Below, piece by piece: positions 6,778 through 14,885 of a DNA stretch of 19,236 bases. The notes beneath the pieces are model-generated. The model worked only from the letters and a program-made list of their open reading frames with translations, was not told the origin of the DNA and made no database searches. Source of the stretch: JAVBME01 sp031552765. GTDB lineage: Bacteria > Bacillota > Negativicutes > Acidaminococcales > JAISLQ01. The translations under genes and the position numbers were made by a program. The stretch is taken from assembly GCA_031552765.1 (NCBI GenBank), contig JAVBME010000031.1, positions 1 to 19,236 on the forward strand, given 5' to 3'. How positions within the stretch are numbered: position 1 is the first letter of the stretch; the number at the start of each line of letters is the position of its first letter.

Positions 6778-7599
6778 ATGGCAATATCGATTGACATACC
6801 TGAACAGTTGTTGTGTGGAATTGGCAATGAAAAGAAAATTGCCCGCATAACCGCCACACATGCGGGCATTATATGTGGCATGGCAGATTTTTTGCAAGAA
6901 GCGCAAAAATTAGGTTTACATGTTGTTTGGCATTTGCCGGACGGGGCGTCTGTGGATGCGGGTGGAAAAATAGCTGAACTATCCGGGGCGCCATTGGAGC
7001 TGGTCTGCGGGGAAGACCGTCTGCTGGGCTATTTAGGCAAATCGTCTGGAGTTGCCACAGCTGCTCATAATGCCAGGTTGCAGGCAAGGAAGATTCGTGT
7101 GGTTTGCGGCGGCTGGAAAAAGATCCGGCCGGAAAACAGAGCGGTTTTACGTACTGCGGCAGAAATAGGCGGCTTGGATACGCGCATTCTGACCAGGCCA
7201 TTTATATATCTTGATAAAAATTATTTGCGTATTTTCGGCTGTGTGGCAAGAGCAATGCAGGCGGCAATTGCCATACCGGATCGGGCGGTCGTGATACAAG
7301 TCAGAGGTGAAACCGGCGATATTGCCGAAGAAGCTGTCACTGCAGCCGAATACGGGGCGGCAGTCGTTATGGTGGACACAGGTAAGTTAGAAGATTTGCG
7401 CAAGTGCTCGCGAGCGCTGCAGAAAAAACAACTGCGACCACAGGTGGAACTGTCATTTGCGGGTGGAGTGAATATACAGGATTTGAGCAGTTTGCAGGAT
7501 GAAGATGTTGATGTAGTAGATATCGGGCGGGTTATTTTAGATGCGCCAATGTTGGATTTGCGGTATGATATTATAGATCGGGAAAATGGTATACTATAA
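6778..7599 (+). CDS. Divergent quinolinate phosphoribosyltransferase-like protein (NadC/ModD fold)
   Basis: The ATG at 6778 has AAAGG eight bases upstream; ATGs at 6757 and 6772 are alternatives. The fold is visible in order: LGKSSGVATAAHNARLQARK (NadC: LSGIATAT), WKKIRPENR where NadC has TRKTTPGLR, EIGGLDTR where NadC has GGG..HR, VVMVDTG for MLDN, and VELSFAGGVNIQDLSS then VDVVDIGRVILDAPMLD for the C-terminal half of the barrel. The active site differs: His of the HR pair is Thr, the LIKDNH segment reads YLDKNY, and the glutamate of VEVE appears replaced. It is therefore unlikely to be the ordinary NAD-synthesis enzyme. It could act on another pyridine or aromatic acid, or have lost catalysis. 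It follows gntR by 27 bases and is the last gene of block 1. Confidence 0.6.
   Translation: MAISIDIPEQLLCGIGNEKKIARITATHAGIICGMADFLQEAQKLGLHVVWHLPDGASVDAGGKIAELSGAPLELVCGEDRLLGYLGKSSGVATAAHNARLQARKIRVVCGGWKKIRPENRAVLRTAAEIGGLDTRILTRPFIYLDKNYLRIFGCVARAMQAAIAIPDRAVVIQVRGETGDIAEEAVTAAEYGAAVVMVDTGKLEDLRKCSRALQKKQLRPQVELSFAGGVNIQDLSSLQDEDVDVVDIGRVILDAPMLDLRYDIIDRENGIL
7583..7599 (+). promoter_or_regulatory. Third GTATAC site, overlapping a stop codon
   Basis: AAAATGGTATACTAT (7583-7597) differs at one base from the first 15 bases of the palindrome at 7777-7794 and shares GTATACTATAA with the site in the lpdD promoter. It covers the stop codon of the preceding gene, about 190 bases upstream of the block 2 promoter, and could help a looped repression complex. 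No promoter is seen at it. Confidence 0.35.
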
Positions 7600-7615
7600 A
7601 ATTTGAATATTTTTT

Positions 7616-7653
7616 AAAAAAACGCTAAATGAATTTTTCATAAGCGTTTTTTT
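7616..7653 (+). terminator. Terminator between block 1 and block 2
   Basis: AACGCT (7621-7626) pairs with AGCGTT (7643-7648), with an inner ATGA/TCAT stem, and runs into seven T (7647-7653). The A run before the stem makes it possibly bidirectional. It separates block 1 from the promoter of block 2. Confidence 0.85.
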
Positions 7654-7741
7654 GTTTATTTTTTTGAACTTTTTTTTCGATTATCATTTATTGATTAGAT
7701 ATATAGCGACTTTTTTAAATAGACGAAAAATTTAAAAAATA

Positions 7742-7794
7742 TTGACAATGAGACAAGCAAAGAGTAAAATGTAAAGAAAATAGTATACTATTTT
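7742..7794 (+). promoter_or_regulatory. Main catabolic operon promoter with perfect 18-bp operator
   Basis: TTGACA (7742-7747) and TAAAAT (7765-7770) are 17 bases apart. The predicted start point near 7777 falls on AAAATAGTATACTATTTT (7777-7794), a perfect 18-bp palindrome. A GntR-family repressor bound here would block initiation. The GTATAC centre is common in FCD-type GntR operators, and the same centre occurs in the promoter of the gntR block, which points to the 6091-6750 protein as the ligand-controlled repressor. Confidence 0.75.
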
Positions 7795-8022
7795 TTCAAA
7801 ATAATAATATTATAATTGTGTAATGAGAAGTTTTAATATGAAAAAATGCATATATCAAGACTAAGGATATCCATGAAGGCCAGTGTAATTTAATGCGCAA
7901 AATTATATTTATTCTGTTACTACAAATCTCATGATGAGTATATCGCGCCGGATTTTATTGCGGTTATTTTGTTTTAGGCAGTAAAACAATTGTTTTCAAA
8001 TAAAAGAAGGGTGGGTAGAGGA
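7795..8022 (+). other. Long AT-rich leader of the TRAP/UbiD operon
   Basis: About 245 bases separate the predicted start point from the ATG at 8023. No gene of useful size is present. Near the end, TTGTTTTA (7969-7976), TAAAACAA (7982-7989) and a second TTGTTTT (7990-7996) allow two mutually exclusive stems, and AAAACAATTGTTTT (7983-7996) is a perfect palindrome. These may form RNA hairpins or another protein site. I recognise no known riboswitch. Confidence 0.4.
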
Positions 8023-9030
8023 ATGAAAAGGTTTAAAAGTATTTTAGGGGTGTGTCTGATTGCGGTAATGGTTTTGTCTGTCGCAGCATGCAGCGGTGGT
8101 GCCGATAAGGGCGGTACTGCAAAGAAAGCTGGCGACAAGGCGGCGCTGGCGGGTAAAAAACAAATTTCTATTATTGCAGGGTCGTCGGGTGCGGCTTGGT
8201 ACATTGTGGGCGGAGCATTGGCTAATGTTATAACCAAATATGTGGACGGAGTAAGCGCTACGGTTGAACCGGGCGGCGGTGCAGAAAATATTATTCGAGT
8301 ATCCAAGGGAGAAGTACCGTTTGGTATGACTATGTCTGACAATTTGTATTATGCCAAACAAGGCAAACGCGAATACAAACAAATATTTGACAATATAAGA
8401 GTTATAATAAGCGGCCATGATAATCCGATGAAGCTGATGACTCGCGCGGATTCGTCTATAAAAACATTGCATGATCTGAAAGGAAAGACGGTTGGCATGG
8501 GACATCCTGGATCTTCACAAGCGTTGGCTTCCAACGCAATGCTGATAAGCTGTGGTTTGACTCCCAACAAAGATTTTAAAGCTATGTGGCTGACGCCAGC
8601 CGAAATATCTGAGGCTCTGATGGATAAAACGATTGATGCTGGCTTCAATTTTACCGCTGACCCGTCGGGGGCTATGACCGACCTTACTACTAATGTACCA
8701 ATCCGGTTTATAGAAATGGATGTGCCCAAAATACTGGCTGAACATCCTTACTGGTATAAAACATCTGTCCCGGCAGGTACATATAAAGGAATGGACAAGG
8801 ATTATGTAACCGTGGGCGCCAATGTCATATTGGTAACAAGAGTGGATACAGATGTCAAACTTGTTCATGATATTACCAAAGCGCTTTTGGAACACCCGAA
8901 GGAAATGGCGGATGTCCATCGGGCCGGTTCGGAATGGATAACAAAGAATGTATCACGCGGGGTAACGGTAGATTTTCATGATGGTGCGAAACAGTATTTT
9001 AAAGAAGCGGGCATAAACGTTACAAAATAG
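8023..9030 (+). CDS. TAXI-family TRAP transporter solute-binding lipoprotein
   Basis: ATG 8023 gives MKRFKSILGVCLIAVMVLSV followed by AAC, a lipoprotein signal with Cys23 as the lipidated residue. The purine-rich GAAGGGTGGG lies just upstream, and an in-frame TTG at 7990 is not needed. The mature part begins KKQISIIAGSSGAAWYIVGG and contains EPGGGAENIIRVSKGE and LKGKTVGMGHPGSSQ, typical of TRAP-associated extracytoplasmic (TAXI) receptors, which bind carboxylates. Length (335 aa) is normal. It is the first gene of block 2 and lies 30 bases before its permease. In this locus it most likely captures the carboxylic acid consumed by the UbiD pathway; the ligand itself is unknown. Confidence 0.9.
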   Translation: MKRFKSILGVCLIAVMVLSVAACSGGADKGGTAKKAGDKAALAGKKQISIIAGSSGAAWYIVGGALANVITKYVDGVSATVEPGGGAENIIRVSKGEVPFGMTMSDNLYYAKQGKREYKQIFDNIRVIISGHDNPMKLMTRADSSIKTLHDLKGKTVGMGHPGSSQALASNAMLISCGLTPNKDFKAMWLTPAEISEALMDKTIDAGFNFTADPSGAMTDLTTNVPIRFIEMDVPKILAEHPYWYKTSVPAGTYKGMDKDYVTVGANVILVTRVDTDVKLVHDITKALLEHPKEMADVHRAGSEWITKNVSRGVTVDFHDGAKQYFKEAGINVTK

Positions 9031-9060
9031 TTCCAATGGTGACAAAAGGAGCGATGTGTT

Positions 9061-11010
9061 ATGCCAGCAAAGAATGAAGAAAAAAATGCAGCGGCAAAAA
9101 ATGAGGGGACAGGCAAGATGGTTGCCGCAGCGGAAAAATTTGCTTCCGTGATAGCTGTTTTATTGGCTGTGTTTCAAATGTACACAGCGTGTTTTGGTGC
9201 CTTCGGGGCATTGCAGCAAAGAACCATACACTTGGTGTTGGTCTGTTTGATGGTCTTTATACTGTATCCGACATCTAAAGAAAAAGGCAGCTGGCTGCGA
9301 ATAGTAGATGTAATGTTTTTTTTTGCCAGCGCGTTTATTGGTGTATATCTATATTTAAAGGCCGACCAGTTTGCTATAACTGCGGTAAGTCTGGAAGCTA
9401 TTGACGTGGCGGTTGGACTGCTGGGCATAGTGATTGTTTTTGAGTCCACACGACGTGTTATGGGCTGGATAATGCCGAGTATAGCTGGCGTGTTCATGTT
9501 GTATGCGTTGTTCGGGCAGTATATGCCAGACCTTGTGGTACATAGAGGCTTTACTTTGGAGCGGATATCCTATCAGATGTTCTTTACTATGGAAGGTGTG
9601 TTGGGAGCGCCGCTTGGCGTTTCCGCCACCTTTGTATCGGTATTCGTCATATTCGCTGCTTTTCTCAGGACTAGCGGCGCCGGTGATTTTTTTATTAACT
9701 GCGCTTTTGCGCTGTTCGGTAAATACCGGGGTGGACCGGCCAAAGCTGCCGTTATTGCCAGTTCGTTGTTTGGCACTTTTTCCGGCAGTGCCATAGCCAA
9801 TGTTGTTGGTACGGGTACGTTCACCATTCCTTTAATGAAAAGGACAGGTTACCGGCCACAATTTGCGGCGGCGGTAGAGTCGGTAGCGTCGACTGGAGGG
9901 CAGTTGATGCCGCCGGTTATGGGAGCTGCGGCTTTCTTGATGGTGGAATTCATTAATATGTCTTATACCCAAATAATGCTGGCTTCGATATTGCCGGCGG
10001 TGTTATTTTATCTGGCGGTATTTATCATGGTAGACCTTGAGGCCGGGAAAAATCATATTACCGGTCTTACCAAAGAAGAATTACCTTCTTTGGTAAAAGA
10101 GATAAAAAGCGGTTGGATAATGGTCATACCTCTTATAGTGCTTATCGTTATGCTGGTATATAGTGGTACAACTCCTTCTAAAGCTGGTTTTTGGTCGACT
10201 ATAGCTGTAGTTGCAGTGGCTTTTATCAACCGCAGCGTAAAATTCGCTGGTAAAGAATTATGGGAGTGCCTTGAATCCGGCGGCAAATCGGTCATTGAAG
10301 TAGCCACAGCCTGTGCGACAGCAGGTATTATCATCGGCGTGATAACTCTTACAGGTCTTGGCATGAAGTTGTCTAACGTTCTCATCAATCTGGCAGGCGG
10401 GAATACTTTTACACTGCTCATGCTTACCGCTATCGCTTGCACTATTCTAGGTATGGGTGTACCGACAACGGCTTGTTATCTTATAGTAGCGACCCTGGTT
10501 GCGCCAGCTTTGGTAAAAATGGGCGTATTGCCGATCGCCGCACATTTGTTTGTGTTTTACTATGGCGTTATGTCGATGATAACTCCGCCAGTGGCGCTGG
10601 CTGCGTATGCGGGGGCGAGCATCGCTGGGGCGAATCCGTTCAAGACTGGGTTTACCGCTATGCGGCTTGGTGTATTGGCTTTTGTAATACCGTTCAATTT
10701 TGTTTATGGCCCACCGCTTCTGCTTGAGGGCAGTGTCGGCGAAATAGTGCAGAGCATGGTAACGGCAACGATCGGTACAGCTTTTTTGTCAGTTGCCATA
10801 CAAGGCTGGTTTAAAGTATCCTTGCCGATGTTGTCTAGGCTGTTGCTTGCGGCGGCCGGGCTGTGTCTGATAGATACCGGCATGCTTACAGATATTTTGA
10901 GCATAGCTCTTGCGGTTGGGTCTGCAATGGTAGCACGCTTTATGCCTTGTAAGGATGATGGCGGTAAGGTAAAAGAGTCTTTAGTGATGGAAAGAGAGGA
11001 AGCAAAATGA
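9061..11010 (+). CDS. TRAP transporter permease, fused small (4TM) and large (12TM) subunits
   Basis: The 649-residue protein starts at ATG 9061, nine bases after AAAAGGAG. A charged Lys/Glu-rich N-terminus leads into many hydrophobic segments. The DctQ-like part covers about the first 170 residues. The DctM-like part carries GTFSGSAIANVVGTGTFTIP (about 237-256) and ESVASTGGQLMPPVMGAAAF, hallmarks of TRAP large subunits, and later LGMGVPTTACYLI and MITPPVALAAYAGA. The fused form is the usual partner of TAXI receptors. Uptake is secondary, driven by a sodium or proton gradient. Its stop codon overlaps the start of ubiD by four bases (ATGA), which ties transport directly to the decarboxylase. 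Confidence 0.93.
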   Translation: MPAKNEEKNAAAKNEGTGKMVAAAEKFASVIAVLLAVFQMYTACFGAFGALQQRTIHLVLVCLMVFILYPTSKEKGSWLRIVDVMFFFASAFIGVYLYLKADQFAITAVSLEAIDVAVGLLGIVIVFESTRRVMGWIMPSIAGVFMLYALFGQYMPDLVVHRGFTLERISYQMFFTMEGVLGAPLGVSATFVSVFVIFAAFLRTSGAGDFFINCAFALFGKYRGGPAKAAVIASSLFGTFSGSAIANVVGTGTFTIPLMKRTGYRPQFAAAVESVASTGGQLMPPVMGAAAFLMVEFINMSYTQIMLASILPAVLFYLAVFIMVDLEAGKNHITGLTKEELPSLVKEIKSGWIMVIPLIVLIVMLVYSGTTPSKAGFWSTIAVVAVAFINRSVKFAGKELWECLESGGKSVIEVATACATAGIIIGVITLTGLGMKLSNVLINLAGGNTFTLLMLTAIACTILGMGVPTTACYLIVATLVAPALVKMGVLPIAAHLFVFYYGVMSMITPPVALAAYAGASIAGANPFKTGFTAMRLGVLAFVIPFNFVYGPPLLLEGSVGEIVQSMVTATIGTAFLSVAIQGWFKVSLPMLSRLLLAAAGLCLIDTGMLTDILSIALAVGSAMVARFMPCKDDGGKVKESLVMEREEAK

Positions 11011-12386
11011 ACAAAGATCTGTCCGATTTTCTAAAAATGTTGGAGGCGAAGAAGCCGGAAAGCGTTTTGCGCATAAAGAAAGAGGTCAATTTAGAATTTG
11101 AAGCACCGGCCATTTTACAAAAACTGGAAGACCAAAAACAAACACCTGTCATAATCTTTGAAAATGTGAAAAACCTCAAAGGGGAAAAATCAAAGTTGCC
11201 GCTTATCGTCAACCTATTCGGTGACCGTGAGCGTATCGCTATGGCAATGGATTCCACTATGGATCAGGTATCTTTGGATTACGCAGCCAGGGAAAAGAAT
11301 GTAACGCCGAAAATCGTATCGAAGGCCGAAGCTAAGGTCAAACAGGTAATACAGACAGGAAAAGATGTAGACCTTTATGAACTGCCTGTTGTAACCCACC
11401 ATGAGATGGACTTGGGGCCATATCTGGCCGCCAGCAGCATGTGGGTAAAAGACCCTGAGACTGGCTGGGTAAATTGTGCGATATTGCGTATATTGGTGGA
11501 TGGGCCACAAAAATTGGTCATAAATTTCAACGCGGCGCGCCATACCCATTATGTGGTAAATAAGTATAAAGAACGCGGTATTGAAAAAATTCCTGCGGTA
11601 ATTATGATAGGGCATCACCCGGCCTTTTATATGGGCGCGCAGACGAAGCTGTTAACTGACGAACCGGAGATCATCGGCGGCATCATCGGTGAGCCGGCGG
11701 AATTGACCCCTTCCGAGACATGGGGTGACAAGATGATGGTACCGGCCCAGGCGGAAATAGTCATTGAATGCGAAATGTCTACTACGCAATTTGACATAGA
11801 AGCTCCGTTTGGTGAATATACCGGCTATTACGGCGGGCAAAGGCTGAACCCAATAGCGGAAGTTACTGCTATAACACGCAAAAGAGACGCTTATTACTTG
11901 GATATAATGCCCGGCCACGCCGACCATTTTCTCATTGATTCGCCGATGATCGAAGCCTATCTATACGGACGCATCAAGGCGGTAGTCCCCGGTGTGAAAA
12001 ATGTCTACATGCCGGTTTCCGGCTCGGCCCGCCTGCATGCTTATGTACAGGTCAAAAAATCAAACGACGCGGAACCAAAGACGGTCATAGCCTGCGCGCT
12101 CAGTTCAGATTATCGACTCAAACATGTAATAGTGGTGGATGAAGATATCAATATTTATAACGATGCAGAAGTTTTATGGGCGGTAGCCACCCGCTCTCAG
12201 TGGGACAAAGACCTGTTGGTAATTCCCGGTATTATGGGAACGCGGCTGGATCCATCGGCAAACGGGATAATAACTACCAAGGGCGGTATAGATGCGACCA
12301 TGCCGTTTGGTGAAAACAGCTACCCCAGGCGTATAGCCATACCGCAAGAAGTATTGCAGCGTATATCGTTGAAGGATTATTTATAG
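11007..12386 (+). CDS. UbiD-family prenyl-FMN-dependent (de)carboxylase
   Basis: The 459-residue protein has the UbiD signatures ETGWVNCAILRILVDG, PAVIMIGHHPAFYMGAQ and TTQFDIEAPFGEYTGYYGG. The catalytic triad of the family is visible as Arg161, Glu265 and Glu270. The Arg-to-Glu spacing of 104 and the Glu-x4-Glu pattern equal those of Fdc1 (Arg173, Glu277, Glu282). The enzyme reversibly removes CO2 from aromatic or alpha,beta-unsaturated acids using prenylated FMN in the cytoplasm. UbiX, an LpdD-like protein and a zinc ribbon are encoded in the same locus, so the cofactor system is complete. Close linkage to a TRAP importer argues for decarboxylation of an imported acid. The linked oxidoreductase allows the opposite direction too. 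The substrate cannot be read from sequence. Confidence 0.92.
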   Translation: MNKDLSDFLKMLEAKKPESVLRIKKEVNLEFEAPAILQKLEDQKQTPVIIFENVKNLKGEKSKLPLIVNLFGDRERIAMAMDSTMDQVSLDYAAREKNVTPKIVSKAEAKVKQVIQTGKDVDLYELPVVTHHEMDLGPYLAASSMWVKDPETGWVNCAILRILVDGPQKLVINFNAARHTHYVVNKYKERGIEKIPAVIMIGHHPAFYMGAQTKLLTDEPEIIGGIIGEPAELTPSETWGDKMMVPAQAEIVIECEMSTTQFDIEAPFGEYTGYYGGQRLNPIAEVTAITRKRDAYYLDIMPGHADHFLIDSPMIEAYLYGRIKAVVPGVKNVYMPVSGSARLHAYVQVKKSNDAEPKTVIACALSSDYRLKHVIVVDEDINIYNDAEVLWAVATRSQWDKDLLVIPGIMGTRLDPSANGIITTKGGIDATMPFGENSYPRRIAIPQEVLQRISLKDYL

Positions 12387-12405
12387 GGGCGGAGGGGGAT
12401 AGGTC

Positions 12406-12567
12406 ATGGCGAAAGTATATTATGTTGACTGTCCGGAATGTAAAAAAGAATACTATATAGACAGAATATTGTTGGAACAAGGTGTTGAAAAAATATACAT
12501 GAAATGCCCGTACTGCAAAACTAAGTTCAGCAAACCCAAAGCTGAAATGTTAAAAGAAGACGCTTGA
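12406..12567 (+). CDS. 53-aa zinc-ribbon protein, possible UbiD small subunit
   Basis: This short gene starts at ATG 12406 after a GGAGGGGG stretch, 19 bases behind ubiD, and ends at TGA 12567. The protein has two knuckles, Cys9-Pro-Glu-Cys12 and Cys34-Pro-Tyr-Cys37, with a helical segment between them and a lysine-rich end. That suits a single structural zinc. Small zinc-ribbon 'D' subunits (VdcD/BsdD type, about 75 aa) accompany UbiD-type hydroxyarylic acid decarboxylases, and this one may do the same, though it is shorter and I see no close sequence match. Its position directly after ubiD is the main argument. Confidence 0.65.
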   Translation: MAKVYYVDCPECKKEYYIDRILLEQGVEKIYMKCPYCKTKFSKPKAEMLKEDA

Positions 12568-12704
12568 TACGCCAAGGCTGTTTGATTATCTTTATGTATG
12601 TTTCTTTCGGTTTTACAAAATCTTGTGCTATATGATTTGAACGGCGGCCCCGGCGATTTTGAGCGGAAGCGGGGAAATTGGCCTGTGATGAGGGAGAGGT
12701 AGCG

Positions 12705-12908
12705 GTGAGCGGAAAAAAATATCAGGTAAATATAGATGAGGTGTTTTGCAAGGGTTGTTGGATATGCGTGGATTTTTGCCCAGCCAAGGTGCTCTTTGCC
12801 AAGGATAACGGCAAAGTTGCGGTTGCCGACCAGGACAAATGTGTCGGCTGCCGGGTATGTGAACACAGGTGCCCGGATTATGCCGTGTGCGTGGAGGTGC
12901 GAGAGTGA
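12705..12908 (+). CDS. korD: 2-oxoacid:ferredoxin oxidoreductase, ferredoxin (delta) subunit
   Basis: GTG 12705 follows GGGAGAGG and gives a 67-residue protein; an in-frame TTG at 12678 would precede the ribosome site. It has two 4Fe-4S motifs, Cys15-x2-Cys18-x2-Cys21-x3-Cys25-Pro and Cys46-x2-Cys49-x2-Cys52-x3-Cys56-Pro. It passes electrons from the catalytic subunits to ferredoxin. Its stop overlaps the GTG of the alpha subunit by four bases. The 137-base gap before it (12568-12704) has no convincing promoter or terminator, so it probably belongs to the same transcript. Confidence 0.85.
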   Translation: MSGKKYQVNIDEVFCKGCWICVDFCPAKVLFAKDNGKVAVADQDKCVGCRVCEHRCPDYAVCVEVRE

Positions 12909-14047
12909 GCGAGATAAGGTTCATGCAGGGCAATGAGGCTGTGGCCGAAGGCGCGTTAGCGGCGGGGGTGCGCTTTTTCGCCGGCTATCCTATTACGCCG
13001 GCCAGCGAGATATCCGAAGTGATGTCTATACGCTTGCCGATGGTGGGCGGCAGTTATATGCAGATGGAAGACGAACTGGCCAGCATGGCGGCTATCGTGG
13101 GCAGTTCTATGGGCGGCGTCAAAGCGATGACCGCGACCAGCGGGCCGGGTTTTTCGCTTATGCAGGAAAATCTCGGTTATGCATCTATGGTGGAAATGCC
13201 TTGTGTGGTAGTCAACGTAATGCGCGTCGGTCCTGCTTCCGGCATGCCTACCCACCCGGCACAGGGTGACGTTATGCAGGCCAGATGGGGCACACACGGC
13301 GATCGTCCGGTGGTGGCGCTGTGTCCGGCTACCGTGCAGGAGGCCTACGATTTTTCCGTCGAGGCTGTCAACATATCAGAACGGTTGCGTACGCCTGTGC
13401 TCATATTGTCCGATGCTATCGTCGGGCATTTGAAGGAGAAGGTGGTGCTTCCCGACGCGAAGGAAATAAAGATATATAACCGTAAGGTGACGGACAAATC
13501 GTCCAGCCAGTACAAGCCTTACGAAACAGGCGAGGACTGTGTGCCGGATTTTGCTCCGCGCGGCGAAGGCGGTTATCGTTATCATGTGTGCAGCAATGTC
13601 CACTATGAAAGCGGCTACCCGGCCGATTCCGGGTATGAGGCGGCGGCCAGGCTGCTTAAAAGGTTGCACAAAAAGATCGATCTACATAAAGATGAAATAA
13701 CTTTTTACAAAACTTTTGGCAAGGACGACGGCGAAGTGTTGATTATAGCTTACGGTTGTACGGCGCGCTCGGCCAAAGACGCGCTCGGCCTGTTGGCGCA
13801 AAAAGGCGTGTCGGCCAAACTGCTGCAACTGCAAACGCTGTGGCCCTTCCCGGATACCGTGGTCAAACAGGCGGCGGTCAAGGCCAAATATGTCTTTATG
13901 CCGGAGATGAATCTTGGGCAACTGGTAAGTGAGGTAAGGATAAATTGCGACCGGCCGGTTTTTGGCATAAACAAAGCGGACGGTACCGCTCTGTCGCCGC
14001 AGGAAATAGCGGATGCGGTGATGAAGGAGGTGGGGGCTCGTGCTTAA
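12905..14047 (+). CDS. korA: 2-oxoacid:ferredoxin oxidoreductase subunit alpha
   Basis: The GTG at 12905 has GGAGGTG six bases upstream and gives 380 residues. The N-terminal pyrimidine domain shows FMQGNEAVAEGALAAG, FFAGYPITPASEISEVM, YMQMEDELASMAAIVGSSMG and KAMTATSGPGFSLMQENLGY, all standard for KorA/VorB-type alpha subunits. The C-terminal part (GEVLIIAYGCTARSAKDA, LQTLWPFPD) is the transketolase-C-like domain. The complex oxidatively decarboxylates a 2-oxoacid to acyl-CoA in the cytoplasm, reducing ferredoxin, or runs in reverse. The delta-alpha-beta-gamma order resembles 2-oxoglutarate and branched-chain oxoacid enzymes; specificity cannot be decided. It overlaps beta by eight bases. 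Confidence 0.9.
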   Translation: MSEIRFMQGNEAVAEGALAAGVRFFAGYPITPASEISEVMSIRLPMVGGSYMQMEDELASMAAIVGSSMGGVKAMTATSGPGFSLMQENLGYASMVEMPCVVVNVMRVGPASGMPTHPAQGDVMQARWGTHGDRPVVALCPATVQEAYDFSVEAVNISERLRTPVLILSDAIVGHLKEKVVLPDAKEIKIYNRKVTDKSSSQYKPYETGEDCVPDFAPRGEGGYRYHVCSNVHYESGYPADSGYEAAARLLKRLHKKIDLHKDEITFYKTFGKDDGEVLIIAYGCTARSAKDALGLLAQKGVSAKLLQLQTLWPFPDTVVKQAAVKAKYVFMPEMNLGQLVSEVRINCDRPVFGINKADGTALSPQEIADAVMKEVGARA

Positions 14048-14885
14048 ATTCAAAGAGCATGTACGTATAGACAGGCTCCCGCACATTTGGTGTCCGGGCT
14101 GTGGCGACGGTACTGTCACCAAGGTCATCATCCAGGCGATACAGTCGCTGGGTTTTGAAAAGGACAATGTGATGGTGGCCACGGGCATAGGCTGCTCGGC
14201 CCGGATAAACAACATCATGGACTATAATACTTTCCAGGCTACACACGGCCGCACGGTGGCTTTTGCCAGCGGTTTCAAGGTGGCGCGGCCGGATATGACT
14301 GTGCTGGCGGTAGTCGGCGACGGCGACGGGGCCGGTATAGGCGGCAATCACCTGATCCACGCGGCGCGCCGCAATATCGATATGACCGTCATCCTGGTCA
14401 ATAATTATATTTTTGGCATGACCGGTGGCCAGTTTTCGCCGCTCACCCCGTATGGGGCGAGCGCTTCGACGGCAGTGTACGGCTGTGTGGAATATCCTTT
14501 TGACGTCTGTAAACTGATGGAGGCGTCGGGTGCGACTTATGTGGCCCGCGGCACGGTATACCATTACGCGCTGACGGAAAAGCTTATTGCCAAAGCTATT
14601 GCGCATAAAGGTTTCAGCTTCGTCGAGGTGCTTTCACAGTGTCCGACCGCTTTTGGCAAAAGGAACAAGGCGACGGGCGGCGGCGATGCGCACAGCCAGT
14701 TGCTGTGGCAGAAAGAACACGCCGTGCCGGTGGCCGAGGCGGGAAAATACAGCGACGGGGAACTCAAGGACAAATTTTTACTGGGCGAAATTTTAGTGCG
14801 CACAGACCGGGCGGAGTATACAGAGGCTGACCGGGAACTCAAAGACCGGGTAATGTGTTTGGTAAAGGGCGGTGACGGCCAATGA
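14040..14885 (+). CDS. korB: 2-oxoacid:ferredoxin oxidoreductase subunit beta (TPP-binding)
   Basis: GTG 14040 lies behind GGAGGTGGGGG inside the end of korA. The 281 residues contain WCPGCGDGTVTK (Cys18, Cys21) and GIGCSARINN (Cys52), and a further Cys in LSQCPTAFGKRN, the usual set that holds a 4Fe-4S cluster. The thiamine diphosphate and Mg site is GDGDGAGIGGNHLIHAARR followed by VNNYIFGMTGGQ. The protein forms the active site together with the alpha subunit. The stop overlaps korC by four bases, so translation is coupled through the whole set. Confidence 0.92.
   Translation: MLKFKEHVRIDRLPHIWCPGCGDGTVTKVIIQAIQSLGFEKDNVMVATGIGCSARINNIMDYNTFQATHGRTVAFASGFKVARPDMTVLAVVGDGDGAGIGGNHLIHAARRNIDMTVILVNNYIFGMTGGQFSPLTPYGASASTAVYGCVEYPFDVCKLMEASGATYVARGTVYHYALTEKLIAKAIAHKGFSFVEVLSQCPTAFGKRNKATGGGDAHSQLLWQKEHAVPVAEAGKYSDGELKDKFLLGEILVRTDRAEYTEADRELKDRVMCLVKGGDGQ

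Noticed and set aside
7893..7901. ATGCGCAAA, identical to the core proposed for the IS256 inverted repeat
   Set aside because: Only nine bases match and no element or transposase lies beside it; likely chance.
12568..12704. Possible internal promoter before korD (TTTACA at 12612-12617)
   Set aside because: No -10 box at proper spacing; read-through from the upstream operon is the simpler view.
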